Below are positions 55,213 through 63,906 of a stretch of DNA of 64,000 nt, in pieces. A model generated the notes under the pieces. That model was not told the origin of the DNA. It did not search any database and saw only the letters and a list, made by a program, of their open reading frames with translations. Position 1 is the first letter of the stretch. Each line of letters opens with the position of its first letter. The stretch comes from Arthrobacter sp. PM3 (GTDB lineage Bacteria; Actinomycetota; Actinomycetes; Actinomycetales; Micrococcaceae): assembly GCF_003352915.1 (NCBI RefSeq), contig NZ_CP022314.1, positions 1,267,295-1,331,294 on the forward strand, read 5' to 3'. Position numbers and translations under genes: made by a program.

Positions 55213-58200
55213 ATGTCACGCAAATCGGAGCACCCGGGGCATGCGCCCGGCGGCGTCTTCCCCGGGTTCGATGACCAGTTCCTCGCGGCGTACTACGAGC
55301 ACGCCGCGGCGGAGGACCTGCAGGGCTACAGCCCCGAAGACCTGGAGCGGCGGGCCCGGCGACATGCGGAACTGGCCGACAGCCGCCCCGCAGGCACGGC
55401 GGCGGTCAGCATCCTCACGGAGAGCGACGCCAGCGTCCTGCTGGTGGTTGCGGACGCCCTGCCGCACCTGATCCATTCCCTCACCGCCGAACTGGGCCGG
55501 CGCAACGAGTCCGTCCGGCTGCTGGTGCATCCCGGTTTCCTGGTGCGCCGGGATCCGCGGACGGACCGGCTGACCGAGGTGCGGCACAGCTCGCCCCCGT
55601 CAGGACTGCCCGGCCGGGGCGCCGGCGGCCCTGGGACGGCGGCTTCCGGCACGGGCCAGGCCCCGCCGGGGTGGTTTGCCGAAACCTGGGTGGCGGCAGA
55701 GATAGGCCGCCTGCCGGGGTCGCGGGCCATCGCTGAGCTCATCGGCACTGTGCGGCGCATCCTGGCCGACGTGCAGCTGGTGTCCGATGACGCCCCCGCC
55801 ATCCACTCCTGCCTTGCCCGGGCGATCACCTCCCTGGACCGGCTTCCGGCCGGCACGGTTCCTGCGCCGGCGCAGCTGGCGGAGCTCCTGGGCTGGCTGG
55901 ACCACGGCAACTTCACGTTCCTGGGGTACAGCGAGTATGACTACCCGACGGCGGAGGGACCCGACGTCGTGACCGTGCGGACCGGCGCGGGGCTGGGCCT
56001 GCTCAGGGACGGCCGGCCGGAGGCGCTCCAGCCCGTCAACGGGATGCCGCATGAGCAGGCCCTCACCCTCGCCATTTCGGACCTGAGATCGTCGGTGCCG
56101 CGCCCGGCCTACCTCGACGAATTCCTCATCCGCACCTTTGACGGCGCGGGAAGGGCCACCGGCGAGGTGCGGTTCGTGGGCCTCTTCACCCCGGGCGCCA
56201 CGGGCCGGTCCGTGCGGCGCATCCCAGTCATCCGGGACAAAGTGCGCGCCATCCTGGACCATCTCGGCCACAGCGAGACCTCCCACCCGGGCAGGCAGCT
56301 CCTCAGCGTCCTCGAGTCCTTCCCCCTGGATGAGCTGTTCCACCGGGACCTGGATGAACTGTCCGGGCTGGCCCGGGAGATCCTGCTCCTGCAGGCCCGC
56401 CACCAGACGCGGGTGTTCCTGCGCTCGGACAGCTACGGACGCTTCATGACCGCCCTGGTTTTCCTGCCCCGCCAGAGGTACAGCACCGCCGTGCGCCTCA
56501 GGATCGAAAACGAGCTCAAGCAGGCTTTCGGGTCCGCCTCGCTCGAATTCGAAGTCCGGTTGGGCGGCTCTCCGATGGCCCGCGTGTTCTTCCGGATCCT
56601 GCTGCCGGCCGGCGGCATGCCCGACGTCGACCCCGCCGCCGTGGAGCGCAGCGTGATCAGTGCGACGCGGACCTGGGCCCAGGGCCTGGACGAGGCGCTC
56701 CGCGGCCGGCTGCCGTCCGCGGAGGCCCGCCGGTTGTCCGCGTTATGGTCCGGCGCCTTCCCGGCCAGCTACCGGGCCGATTTCGACGTCGAGGACGCCG
56801 TTGAGGACATTATCCGGTTTGAGCAGTTCGACCTCGACGGCGCGGGCGGCCGTCAGCTGAACGATCCGCAGCTGGCCGTCCAGGTCCGCCCGGTTGCGGC
56901 CCCCGCGCCCGCCCGGAACCCGGCCGAGGATGCCCGGATCCGGCTCTACCTGACCGCCGCCCACAGCCTGACCCGGATCCTGCCGTTCTTCCACAACCTC
57001 GGGCTGGAGGTGCTGAACCAGCGGCCCTTCGACCTGCTGCGCGGGAGCGGCCGGCCGCTGTTCCTCTACGACCTCGGCGTCCGGTACCCGGCCGGCATCG
57101 ATCCGGCCCTGACCAGCGGCCTGCTCGGGGAGGCCTTCGCGGCGGCCATGCGCGGGGACTCGGAGTCGGACCGCTTTGACGCCCTGGTCCTCCGGGAGGG
57201 CATTCAATGGCGCCAGGCGGCGATCCTGCGCAGCTATGCCAAGTACCTGCAGCAGCTGGGCACAACGACCTCCTACGGCTTCATGGCCGATACCCTGCTG
57301 GCCAACGTCCGGGCCACCCGCGCGCTTTTGGCGCTGTTCCGGGCCAAGTTTGATCCGGGCCTGACGGCGCCGCGCAGGCTCGGGGACACCGAGGCTGCGC
57401 GAAAGGAGCTGCTGGCCGCGATCGAGGACATCCCCGTCCTCGACGCCGACCGGTTGCTGCGGACGTTCATGAACCTGGTGGAATCCACACTCCGCACCAA
57501 CTACTTCCAACACCGCCCCCACCTGAGCCTGAAGCTGAATCCCGCCGCGATCGCGAGTGCGCCGTTTCCGCGGCCCAAATACGAAATCTGGGTTTACTCG
57601 CCGCGCGTGGAAGGCGTCCACCTGCGGTTCGGGGCGCTGGCCCGGGGCGGCCTGCGCTGGTCCGACCGCAGCGAGGACTTCCGCACGGAGGTCCTGGGCC
57701 TGGTCAAGGCGCAAAACGTGAAGAACTCGGTGATTGTGCCCACGGGCGCGAAGGGCGGTTTTTATCCCAAGCACCTGCCCGACCCGGCCGCGGACCGTGA
57801 CGCCTGGCTGGCGGAGTCGCTGGAGTGCTACCGGATTTTCGTGCGGGGCCTGCTGGACGTCACCGACAATCTCGTCACCACCGCACACGGCGAAACAGTC
57901 GTGCCACCGGCGCGGGTGGTGCGGCACGACGCCGACGACTACTACCTCGTGGTGGCGGCGGACAAGGGAACAGCGTCATTTTCCGACGCCGCGAACGCGG
58001 TGGCCGCGGAATACGGCTTCTGGCTGGGCGACGCCTTCGCCTCCGGCGGGACCGTTGGCTATGACCACAAACAGATGGGCATCACGGCCCGCGGGGCGTG
58101 GGAATCGGTGAAGCACCATTTCCGCGAACTCGGGGTGGACTGCCAGGAACAGGATTTCACCGTGGCCGGCGTCGGCGACATGAGCGGCGACGTCTTCGGC

Positions 58201-60078
58201 AACGGGATGCTGCTCTCCCGCCACACCCGGCTTGTGGCGGCCTTCGATCACCGGCACATCTTCCTTGACCCGGCGCCGGACGCCGCGGCGTCGTTCGAGG
58301 AACGACGCCGGCTCTTCGCCCTCCCCCGCTCCTCGTGGGCGGATTACGACCCTGCGCTGATCAGCGACGGCGGGGGCGTCCACTCCCGCCGGACGAAGTC
58401 GATCCGCATCACGGACCAGGTCAGGGACGCGCTGGCGCTGGACCCCGGCACCGTGTCGCTGCCGCCCCATGCGCTGCTGCAGGCGATTCTCCGGGCGCCC
58501 GTGGACCTGCTTTACAACGGCGGCATCGGGACGTACGTCAAGGCCTCGACGGAGGACAACGCCGGGGTTGGCGACAAGGCGAACGATCCCATCCGGGTCA
58601 ACGGCAATGAGGTCCGGGCGAAAATCATCGCCGAAGGCGGAAACCTGGGCATTACGCAGCTTGGCCGGATTGAGGCCGCCCTGGGCGGGGTCCTGCTCAA
58701 CACCGATGCGATCGACAATTCAGCCGGCGTGGACTGCTCGGACCATGAGGTGAACATCAAGATCTTCGTGGACCGGATGATCGCTGCGGGAAAGATGCGG
58801 CCGGCCGAGCGCACCGGCTTCCTGCACTCCCTCACCGACGAAGTAGCCCGGCTCGTCCTGGCCAACAACACGGACCAGAATGTGCTGCTCTTCAACGACC
58901 GGCACTTGGTGCTGGACTGGAGCCACGGCTTCGAACGGACCATCGACTGGCTTGAGAACGCCACCGATCTCGACCGCAGGCTCGAGGGCCTGCCCAGCAG
59001 CAAGCAACTCCGGGAACGGGTACGTTCCGGTGCGGGCCTGACCGCACCGGAGCTGGCGGTGCTGGCCGCCTACGCGAAAATCGAACTGGCAGCCGAGCTC
59101 AACGCCAGCGGCCTGGCCGAGGACCCGTGGTTCCGGCGGGTCCTGCGCGGCTACTTCCCGCACCAGCTGTCCGCACGCTTCGAGGCCGAGCTGGACACGC
59201 ACCCGCTGCGCCGCCAGATCGTGTGCACGGTGATGGCCAATGACATGATCAACCTCGGCGGCATCACCTTCGCCTTCCGTGCCATCGAGGAGACCACCGC
59301 CACGGCCGCCGTTGTTGCCAAGGCCTTCGTGGTGGCGCGGGAAGCGTACGACCTCCCGTGGATCGTCAACCGGCTGGCCGCACTGCCTGCCGGCTACCCC
59401 AACGAACACATCGCCGAAGCGACCCTGCACATGCGCCGGATCCTGGACCGGGCCACCCGGTGGTACGTCACGCACGACCACCGGGACCAGCCCGTGGACG
59501 CGGCCCTGGGCAGGATCATGCCTACCCTGGACCTCCTGCGGACGCGCACCGTGGACTACCTCCGCGGCTCCGACCTGGACCGGGTGCAGGAGCGGCTCGT
59601 GCACTGGGACGCCGTGGGAATGCCCCGCGAGCTGGGAATGCGCGCCTCGGACATGCTGGAAAGTTTCGGGCTTCTGGACATCTCCCTGATCTCCGAGCAG
59701 GTGCGCGAACCCGTCCTCACCATCACCGACCTGTACTACGCCGTCTTCCAGCGGATCGGCGCCGCGAACCTGCTCCTGAGCATCACCGACCTGCCCCGGC
59801 AGAGCCGCTGGGAGGCCCTCGCCCGGGCCGCCCTGCGCGATGACGTGTATTCCGCGGTGGCGGACATGACAGTCTCCGTCATGGAGACGACCCGGGGCCA
59901 GGGCGCCGACGCCGGCACGTCGGATGCCGTGGAACGCATCGTCGAATGGGAACGCGGTCACCAGGAACAGCTGGGCCGGATCAAGGACACCTTCGCCGAG
60001 GTCACCAAGCCCGGGCAGGTGGATATCGCCTCGATCTCCGTGGCGTTGAAACTCCTGCGGACACTCGTGCGGCGCTGA
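55213..60078 (+). CDS. gdhB: NAD-specific glutamate dehydrogenase, large type (GDH-180)
   Basis: The 1621-residue protein matches the length and order of GDH-180 enzymes: a long N-terminal regulatory part (about 1-680, with ACT-like segments), the catalytic core (about 750-1250) and a C-terminal helical region. Motifs in the core are GGLRWSDRSEDFRTEVLGLV, KNSVIVPTGAKGGFYPK (catalytic Lys near residue 849), GVGDMSGDVFGNGMLLS and KIIAEGGNLGITQLGRIEAA. It oxidises glutamate to 2-oxoglutarate and ammonia for catabolism. ATG 55213 is the first plausible start, behind GGAGGCGCAGGGGC. It is monocistronic and is followed by a weak hairpin. The exact gene symbol follows common usage. Confidence 0.95.
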   Translation: MSRKSEHPGHAPGGVFPGFDDQFLAAYYEHAAAEDLQGYSPEDLERRARRHAELADSRPAGTAAVSILTESDASVLLVVADALPHLIHSLTAELGRRNESVRLLVHPGFLVRRDPRTDRLTEVRHSSPPSGLPGRGAGGPGTAASGTGQAPPGWFAETWVAAEIGRLPGSRAIAELIGTVRRILADVQLVSDDAPAIHSCLARAITSLDRLPAGTVPAPAQLAELLGWLDHGNFTFLGYSEYDYPTAEGPDVVTVRTGAGLGLLRDGRPEALQPVNGMPHEQALTLAISDLRSSVPRPAYLDEFLIRTFDGAGRATGEVRFVGLFTPGATGRSVRRIPVIRDKVRAILDHLGHSETSHPGRQLLSVLESFPLDELFHRDLDELSGLAREILLLQARHQTRVFLRSDSYGRFMTALVFLPRQRYSTAVRLRIENELKQAFGSASLEFEVRLGGSPMARVFFRILLPAGGMPDVDPAAVERSVISATRTWAQGLDEALRGRLPSAEARRLSALWSGAFPASYRADFDVEDAVEDIIRFEQFDLDGAGGRQLNDPQLAVQVRPVAAPAPARNPAEDARIRLYLTAAHSLTRILPFFHNLGLEVLNQRPFDLLRGSGRPLFLYDLGVRYPAGIDPALTSGLLGEAFAAAMRGDSESDRFDALVLREGIQWRQAAILRSYAKYLQQLGTTTSYGFMADTLLANVRATRALLALFRAKFDPGLTAPRRLGDTEAARKELLAAIEDIPVLDADRLLRTFMNLVESTLRTNYFQHRPHLSLKLNPAAIASAPFPRPKYEIWVYSPRVEGVHLRFGALARGGLRWSDRSEDFRTEVLGLVKAQNVKNSVIVPTGAKGGFYPKHLPDPAADRDAWLAESLECYRIFVRGLLDVTDNLVTTAHGETVVPPARVVRHDADDYYLVVAADKGTASFSDAANAVAAEYGFWLGDAFASGGTVGYDHKQMGITARGAWESVKHHFRELGVDCQEQDFTVAGVGDMSGDVFGNGMLLSRHTRLVAAFDHRHIFLDPAPDAAASFEERRRLFALPRSSWADYDPALISDGGGVHSRRTKSIRITDQVRDALALDPGTVSLPPHALLQAILRAPVDLLYNGGIGTYVKASTEDNAGVGDKANDPIRVNGNEVRAKIIAEGGNLGITQLGRIEAALGGVLLNTDAIDNSAGVDCSDHEVNIKIFVDRMIAAGKMRPAERTGFLHSLTDEVARLVLANNTDQNVLLFNDRHLVLDWSHGFERTIDWLENATDLDRRLEGLPSSKQLRERVRSGAGLTAPELAVLAAYAKIELAAELNASGLAEDPWFRRVLRGYFPHQLSARFEAELDTHPLRRQIVCTVMANDMINLGGITFAFRAIEETTATAAVVAKAFVVAREAYDLPWIVNRLAALPAGYPNEHIAEATLHMRRILDRATRWYVTHDHRDQPVDAALGRIMPTLDLLRTRTVDYLRGSDLDRVQERLVHWDAVGMPRELGMRASDMLESFGLLDISLISEQVREPVLTITDLYYAVFQRIGAANLLLSITDLPRQSRWEALARAALRDDVYSAVADMTVSVMETTRGQGADAGTSDAVERIVEWERGHQEQLGRIKDTFAEVTKPGQVDIASISVALKLLRTLVRR

Positions 60079-60176
60079 CCGCCACAATTCTCCCGACGCT
60101 TACCGGGAGGAAACACAGCGGAAACCACTGCTGCCTAGCCTTGGACTGCATAACCCTTCGGCGAATCGAGGCAGTC

Positions 60177-60680
60177 ATGCAGACCAATCCGCGGCTCAAT
60201 ATCCGTCAGGTCACCTGGGCCAACCCGGTCGGCGCCGACCTCCGGGCCGCCCAGCAGGCCGAACTCGACGCCCGGTTCGGCCGGCCGGACCACGAACCCG
60301 GGCCGCCGCCGTCGGAAGCGGACACGGCCGTGTTCCTGGTGGCGCACGACAAAGCCTCCGGCCAGCCGGTCGGGTGCGGGGGCCTGCGCATGCTGGACGC
60401 CCGCACGGCCGAAATCAAGCGGCTCTACGTGCTGCCCTACACGCGCGGCTCCGGGGTGGCGAGCTCCATCCTGGCGGCCCTCGAAGCCCATGCCCATGCC
60501 CTGGGGATCACCACCCTGACCGCGGAGGCCGGCTCGGTGCAGACCGACGGACGGCAGTTCTACGAGAATGCCGGCTTCGTGTCCGTGCCGAACTTCGGCC
60601 CGTACATCGGCGTGAAGCACTCGCACTGCTACGCGAAGCCGATCGACTCGCACAGTGCCGCGCACACCGCCATGGCCTAG
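60177..60680 (+). CDS. GNAT-family N-acetyltransferase
   Basis: The 167-residue protein has a single GNAT domain: VFLVAHDKASGQPVGCGGLR, TAEIKRLYVLPYTRGSGVAS (acetyl-CoA loop R-G-S-G-V-A) and YENAGFVSVPNFGPYIG at the C terminus, with a Cys/His-rich tail. The Y-x-N-x-x-S-x-C region and G-x-Y-x-x-x-x-x-S-x-C-Y end resemble small-molecule acetyltransferases of actinobacteria. Its acceptor is unknown. The start is ATG 60177. It lies alone on the strand between GDH and the thioesterase. Confidence 0.88.
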   Translation: MQTNPRLNIRQVTWANPVGADLRAAQQAELDARFGRPDHEPGPPPSEADTAVFLVAHDKASGQPVGCGGLRMLDARTAEIKRLYVLPYTRGSGVASSILAALEAHAHALGITTLTAEAGSVQTDGRQFYENAGFVSVPNFGPYIGVKHSHCYAKPIDSHSAAHTAMA

Positions 60681-60741
60681 GGCGGCACGGCTCAGCCGTC
60701 ACACAAAGCCGTCCCGGCACGGAGTCGGCTAACCTCGCACT

Positions 60742-61176
60742 ATGGAACCGGCCGACATCACTTTCCGCACCCGCAAATGGGTGCGGCCCGAGGACCTCAA
60801 CGCCAACGGCACGCTCTTCGGCGGCAGCCTGCTGAAGTGGATCGACGAGGAGGCGGCCATCTACGCCATCCTGCAACTGGGCAACGGCCGGGCTGTCACC
60901 AAGTACATCTCCGAGATCAACTTCGTCAGCTCGGCCGTGCAGGGCGACCTGATCGAAATGGGCCTGACCGCGACCCGCTTCGGCCGGACGTCGCTGACCA
61001 TGCGCGCCGAGGTCCGGAACATGATCACGCGGCAGAGCATCCTCACGATTGACCAGATAGTCTTCGTGAACCTGAACCCGGCCGGGAAGCCTGAGCCTCA
61101 CGGGTACACCGAGATCACCTACGACCGGGACCGGATTCCGAACCACCACCTGACCGCAACCCTGGACCAGGACTGA
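60742..61176 (+). CDS. Acyl-CoA thioesterase (hotdog fold, YciA-type)
   Basis: The 144-residue protein has the YciA-like pattern: FRTRKWVRPEDLNANGTLFG with the catalytic Asp, then GGSLLKWIDEEAAIYAIL (G-G-x-L-x-x-x-D-E), and VNFVSSAV-like INFVSSAVQGDLIEMGLTA. The ending EPHGYTEITYDRD is family typical. It hydrolyses acyl-CoA thioesters in the cytoplasm. The start is ATG 60742. It is convergent with the SnoaL-like gene, 19 bp apart. Confidence 0.9.
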   Translation: MEPADITFRTRKWVRPEDLNANGTLFGGSLLKWIDEEAAIYAILQLGNGRAVTKYISEINFVSSAVQGDLIEMGLTATRFGRTSLTMRAEVRNMITRQSILTIDQIVFVNLNPAGKPEPHGYTEITYDRDRIPNHHLTATLDQD

Positions 61177-61195
61177 ACTTCAGGACGGGCGCCCG

Positions 61196-61588
61196 TCAGG
61201 TCCAGAAGTCGTCTGCCTTCGCCGTGTCCTCGAAGAACTCGCGCCCTTCCGTGATCATTCCGTCGCGGACCACAAACGTGATGACGGTGGGCATGTCCAG
61301 GGTCTTTCCGTTGTTGGTGGCGCGGGTTTGCTGGATCGCTACGGTGTGCTTGTCCCCGCCGACGATGTCCTGGACGTCGGCCTGGAACTGGCCCTGGGTG
61401 CGCGCTCCGAGTTCACCGAAGTAGGCCAGGATCGCGTCGCGGCCCTGTTTGGTTCCGGAAAGCACGCCGCTGCCGGCAACGTGCCAGACTGCGTCCTCCG
61501 CGAACATGTCGCTGAGGGTCGCCATATCCCCTGAGTTGAAGGCCGTGTAACCCCGCCGGACCAGCTCAACATTCTCTGCGGTTCCCAT
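61196..61588 (-). CDS. SnoaL-like (NTF2-fold) protein
   Basis: The 130-residue protein is a single NTF2-like domain: AENVELVRRGYTAFNSGDMA, FAEDAVWHVAGSGVLSGTKQ, GRDAILAYFGELGARTQG, and the C-terminal strands PTVITFVVRDGMITEGREFF ending in DDFWT. It matches the ketosteroid-isomerase-like SnoaL family. ATG 61586-61588 is chosen because GAGAGG lies at a good distance upstream; a further upstream ATG at 61607-61609 would add seven residues. Its function is unknown. The next gene, pobA, is in the same direction but 108 bp away and upstream. Confidence 0.82.
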   Translation of the reverse strand: MGTAENVELVRRGYTAFNSGDMATLSDMFAEDAVWHVAGSGVLSGTKQGRDAILAYFGELGARTQGQFQADVQDIVGGDKHTVAIQQTRATNNGKTLDMPTVITFVVRDGMITEGREFFEDTAKADDFWT

Positions 61589-61695
61589 GATCGGACACCT
61601 CTCCGTCATCCTTGTCGGGTCATGCTGGGACGGTTAAAGGCTAGTCCTGGCCCGTAGGCCTGTCGACGGAAAAACGAAACCCGGCCGGGGCGGCC

Positions 61696-62886
61696 CTACC
61701 GTGCTCCCGGCCAGCCCGTGTAGGCCTCGGCGAGGTAGGCGCGGCCGTGCCGGGAGGACACCACGGAGTGGAGCTCGCCGAGCTGGCGGGCGCGGGCGAA
61801 GTCGTCGGCGTCGGCCGGGGTGTGCAGCATGGAGGTCATCCAGTAGGAGAACTGCTGTGCCTTCCACACCCTGTCCAGGGCGCGGTCGCTGTAGGCGTCC
61901 AGGAGCGCGGTGGAGCCGGTGGAGTAGAAGCTGTCGAATCCCTCGAACAGGACCCTGACATCGTTCAGCGCCAGGTTAAGGCCCTTGGCGCCGGTGGGGG
62001 GCACGGTGTGCGCGGCGTCGCCGGCGAGGAACAGGTTCCCGTGCCGCATGGGGGTGTGGACGAAGCTCCGGAATTTCAGGACCGTCTTGTCGATCACGGG
62101 TCCTTCCTTCACCTCGAAGCCGTTGCCGTTGACGCGGCTGCGGAAGGCGTCCCAGATCCGCTCCTCGCTCCAGTCGTTGACGTCCTCGTTGGGGTCGCAC
62201 TGGAAGTACATCCGCTGGACTGTCTCGGTGCGCTGGCTGATCAGGGCGAAGCCGTTCGCGGAGTTGGCGTAGATCAGTTCGTCGGAGCTGCGCGGCGCCT
62301 CGGCCAGGATGCCGAACCAGGCGAACGGGTATTCGTGGAAGTACCACTTGCGCTGCGCCTCGGGGATCTGGAAGCGGCAATGGCTGCGCGAGCCGTCGGC
62401 CCCGGCGATGAAGTCGGCCTGCAGTTCGAATTCCACGCCGTCGGCATCCGTGAACCAGACCTTGGGCTTGCCTTCGATGTCATGGATGGTGGTGTCCGTG
62501 ACGCTGTACCGGACGTCCCCGCCGTCGTCCTTTCGCCGTGCGGAGAGGTCCAGGAAGACGTCCGTCTGCGGGTAGAGCCAGACCGATTCCCCGACGAGGT
62601 CCTTGAAGTCGATCCGGTGGCTTTCGCCGTTGAACCGCAGTTCGATGCCGTCATGGCGGTCGCCTTCGCGCAGGACACGGTCGGAGACACCGCTGTCGAC
62701 GAGCATGTTGACGGAGCCGTGTTCCAGGATGCCGGCCCGGACCGTCTCAGAGATTTCGCGGTGGCTGCGGATTTCGAGGACGGTGGATTCGATGCCGGCC
62801 TTGGCCAACAGGTGGGACAGCATGAGGCCGGCCGGGCCGGCACCCATGATCGCGACCTGGGTGGTGAGGATTTTTCGCTGTGCCAT
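61696..62886 (-). CDS. pobA: 4-Hydroxybenzoate 3-monooxygenase
   Basis: The 396-residue flavoprotein hydroxylates 4-hydroxybenzoate to protocatechuate with NAD(P)H and oxygen. It has the FAD motif TTQVAIMGAGPAGLMLSHLL, the substrate and DG-motif region ADFIAGADGSRSHCRFQIP, and the GD motif LFLAGDAAHTVPPTGAKGLN. The length and sequence, including YAWF-like YPFAWFGILAEAP, are typical of PobA. The start is ATG 62884-62886 with GAAGCACATG context. It is next to an IclR regulator gene, and a transporter follows, so it is part of protocatechuate-branch aromatic degradation. Confidence 0.95.
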   Translation of the reverse strand: MAQRKILTTQVAIMGAGPAGLMLSHLLAKAGIESTVLEIRSHREISETVRAGILEHGSVNMLVDSGVSDRVLREGDRHDGIELRFNGESHRIDFKDLVGESVWLYPQTDVFLDLSARRKDDGGDVRYSVTDTTIHDIEGKPKVWFTDADGVEFELQADFIAGADGSRSHCRFQIPEAQRKWYFHEYPFAWFGILAEAPRSSDELIYANSANGFALISQRTETVQRMYFQCDPNEDVNDWSEERIWDAFRSRVNGNGFEVKEGPVIDKTVLKFRSFVHTPMRHGNLFLAGDAAHTVPPTGAKGLNLALNDVRVLFEGFDSFYSTGSTALLDAYSDRALDRVWKAQQFSYWMTSMLHTPADADDFARARQLGELHSVVSSRHGRAYLAEAYTGWPGAR

Positions 62887-62993
62887 GTGCTTCTCGCTTC
62901 GTTGCGGGGCTCCCTGGCGGATTGTGTGGGTCAGGAGCCGGGGGCCGGAATGGTCATCTGGCTAACAGTGTGCCCCCCGGCGCGTGATGCGCG

Positions 62994-63773
62994 TTACAAG
63001 GATTCCGTTGAATGGAAACCAATAGCATCGCGCGGCTCGCCCAGCCGCCGGCCGATCCCGCGGGCCGCGGTCTGGAGGGCCGGGACGAGAGCCTGCAGGC
63101 GCATTTCGCGGAGCGGGACGACGACGCCGAGGGCCGCCACAGCCCGTTTCCTGCGGTCGAGCACGGGCACCGCGATCCCCCAGGCATCCGGGTCCACGAC
63201 GCCGGCCAGCTGCGCATAACCCTGATGGGCCGCCTCACCAAGGAGGGTGCGGAGCTCCTCGGTGCCCAGCCGGCCGGTCGGATCGCTGAACCGTTCGAGG
63301 TAGTCGATCTGGACAGCGTGGGGCTGATGGGCCATGAGCACCAGTCCCGCGGAGGACACGTGCACGGGCATCCTGCCGGCCACCTGTGCGCGGTTGGCCA
63401 CCGATCCCCGACGGGACAGCCGCTCCACGAAGAGCGCTTCCCAGCCGTCCAGCACGGCGAGGTTCACGTTCTGATTCAGCACCTGCTGGATGTCCTCCAT
63501 GAAGGGCAGCGCGGCCTGGCGGAGCTCGAGCGTGGGCGAGTTGCGGTTGACGATTTCCCACAGCCGCAGGCCCAGGCTCACCGAGCCGCCGGGGCCGACA
63601 TCCAGGAGCCCGTGGCCGGCCAGCTGCCGGACGAGCCTGTGCGCCGTGGTCAGGGGAAGTTCCGCCCTCGCGGCCAGCTCCGAGAGCGGCAACGCCGTCA
63701 CGCCGGCCGGGAAGGCGGCGATCAGGCGCAGGACCCGGTCCACCACGGAGTCACCGGAGTTCGAATTGGCCAC
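62994..63773 (-). CDS. IclR-family regulator of pobA (PobR/PcaR-like)
   Basis: The 259-residue protein has an N-terminal winged helix (about 5-65: VVDRVLRLIAAFPAGVTALP, AARAELPLTTAHRLVRQLAG) and the C-terminal IclR effector domain (about 90-255: NLAVLDGWEALFVERLSRRG, RMPVHVSSAGLVLMAHQPHA, GVVDPDAWGIAVPVLDRRKR). It lies upstream of pobA on the same strand and divergent from the PcaK-like gene. Start GTG 63771-63773 is preferred, with GGAAGGGG before it; ATG 63807-63809 would add 12 residues. Two copies of TTCCGTTGAATGG, one in the C-terminal codons and one upstream of the start, are probable operators. Confidence 0.9.
   Translation of the reverse strand: MANSNSGDSVVDRVLRLIAAFPAGVTALPLSELAARAELPLTTAHRLVRQLAGHGLLDVGPGGSVSLGLRLWEIVNRNSPTLELRQAALPFMEDIQQVLNQNVNLAVLDGWEALFVERLSRRGSVANRAQVAGRMPVHVSSAGLVLMAHQPHAVQIDYLERFSDPTGRLGTEELRTLLGEAAHQGYAQLAGVVDPDAWGIAVPVLDRRKRAVAALGVVVPLREMRLQALVPALQTAARGIGRRLGEPRDAIGFHSTESL
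63003..63017. promoter_or_regulatory. IclR operator-like site within the 3' end of the IclR gene
   Basis: TTCCGTTGAATGGAA is an inverted repeat (TTCC-GTTGAAT-GGAA) 116 bp upstream of the pobA start. It also codes for the last residues (F-H-S-T-E) of the IclR protein. Its near copy lies at 63782-63796. Confidence 0.6.
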
Positions 63774-63781
63774 GATGCCCC

Positions 63782-63796
63782 TTCCGTTGAATGGTA
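63782..63796. promoter_or_regulatory. IclR operator-like site upstream of the IclR gene
   Basis: TTCCGTTGAATGGTA differs at one base from the site at 63003-63017. On the gene strand it reads TACCATTCAACGGAA, so its GGAA overlaps the ribosome site of the GTG start at 63771-63773. This favours autoregulation. Confidence 0.55.
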
Positions 63797-63906
63797 TGAA
63801 GTGTCCCATGCAACACCCGGGGGTGATAGAACTCTCACGTTAGAAAAGCCGCGGCCGGCGCCGGCCGGGCACAGGAAATCACGTCAACAGTATCGCTGAG
63901 GTAGCA

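Noticed and set aside
60090..60115. A hairpin after the glutamate dehydrogenase gene
   Set aside because: Only a short CTCCCG/CGGGAG stem with an 8-base loop is present, too weak to call as a terminator.
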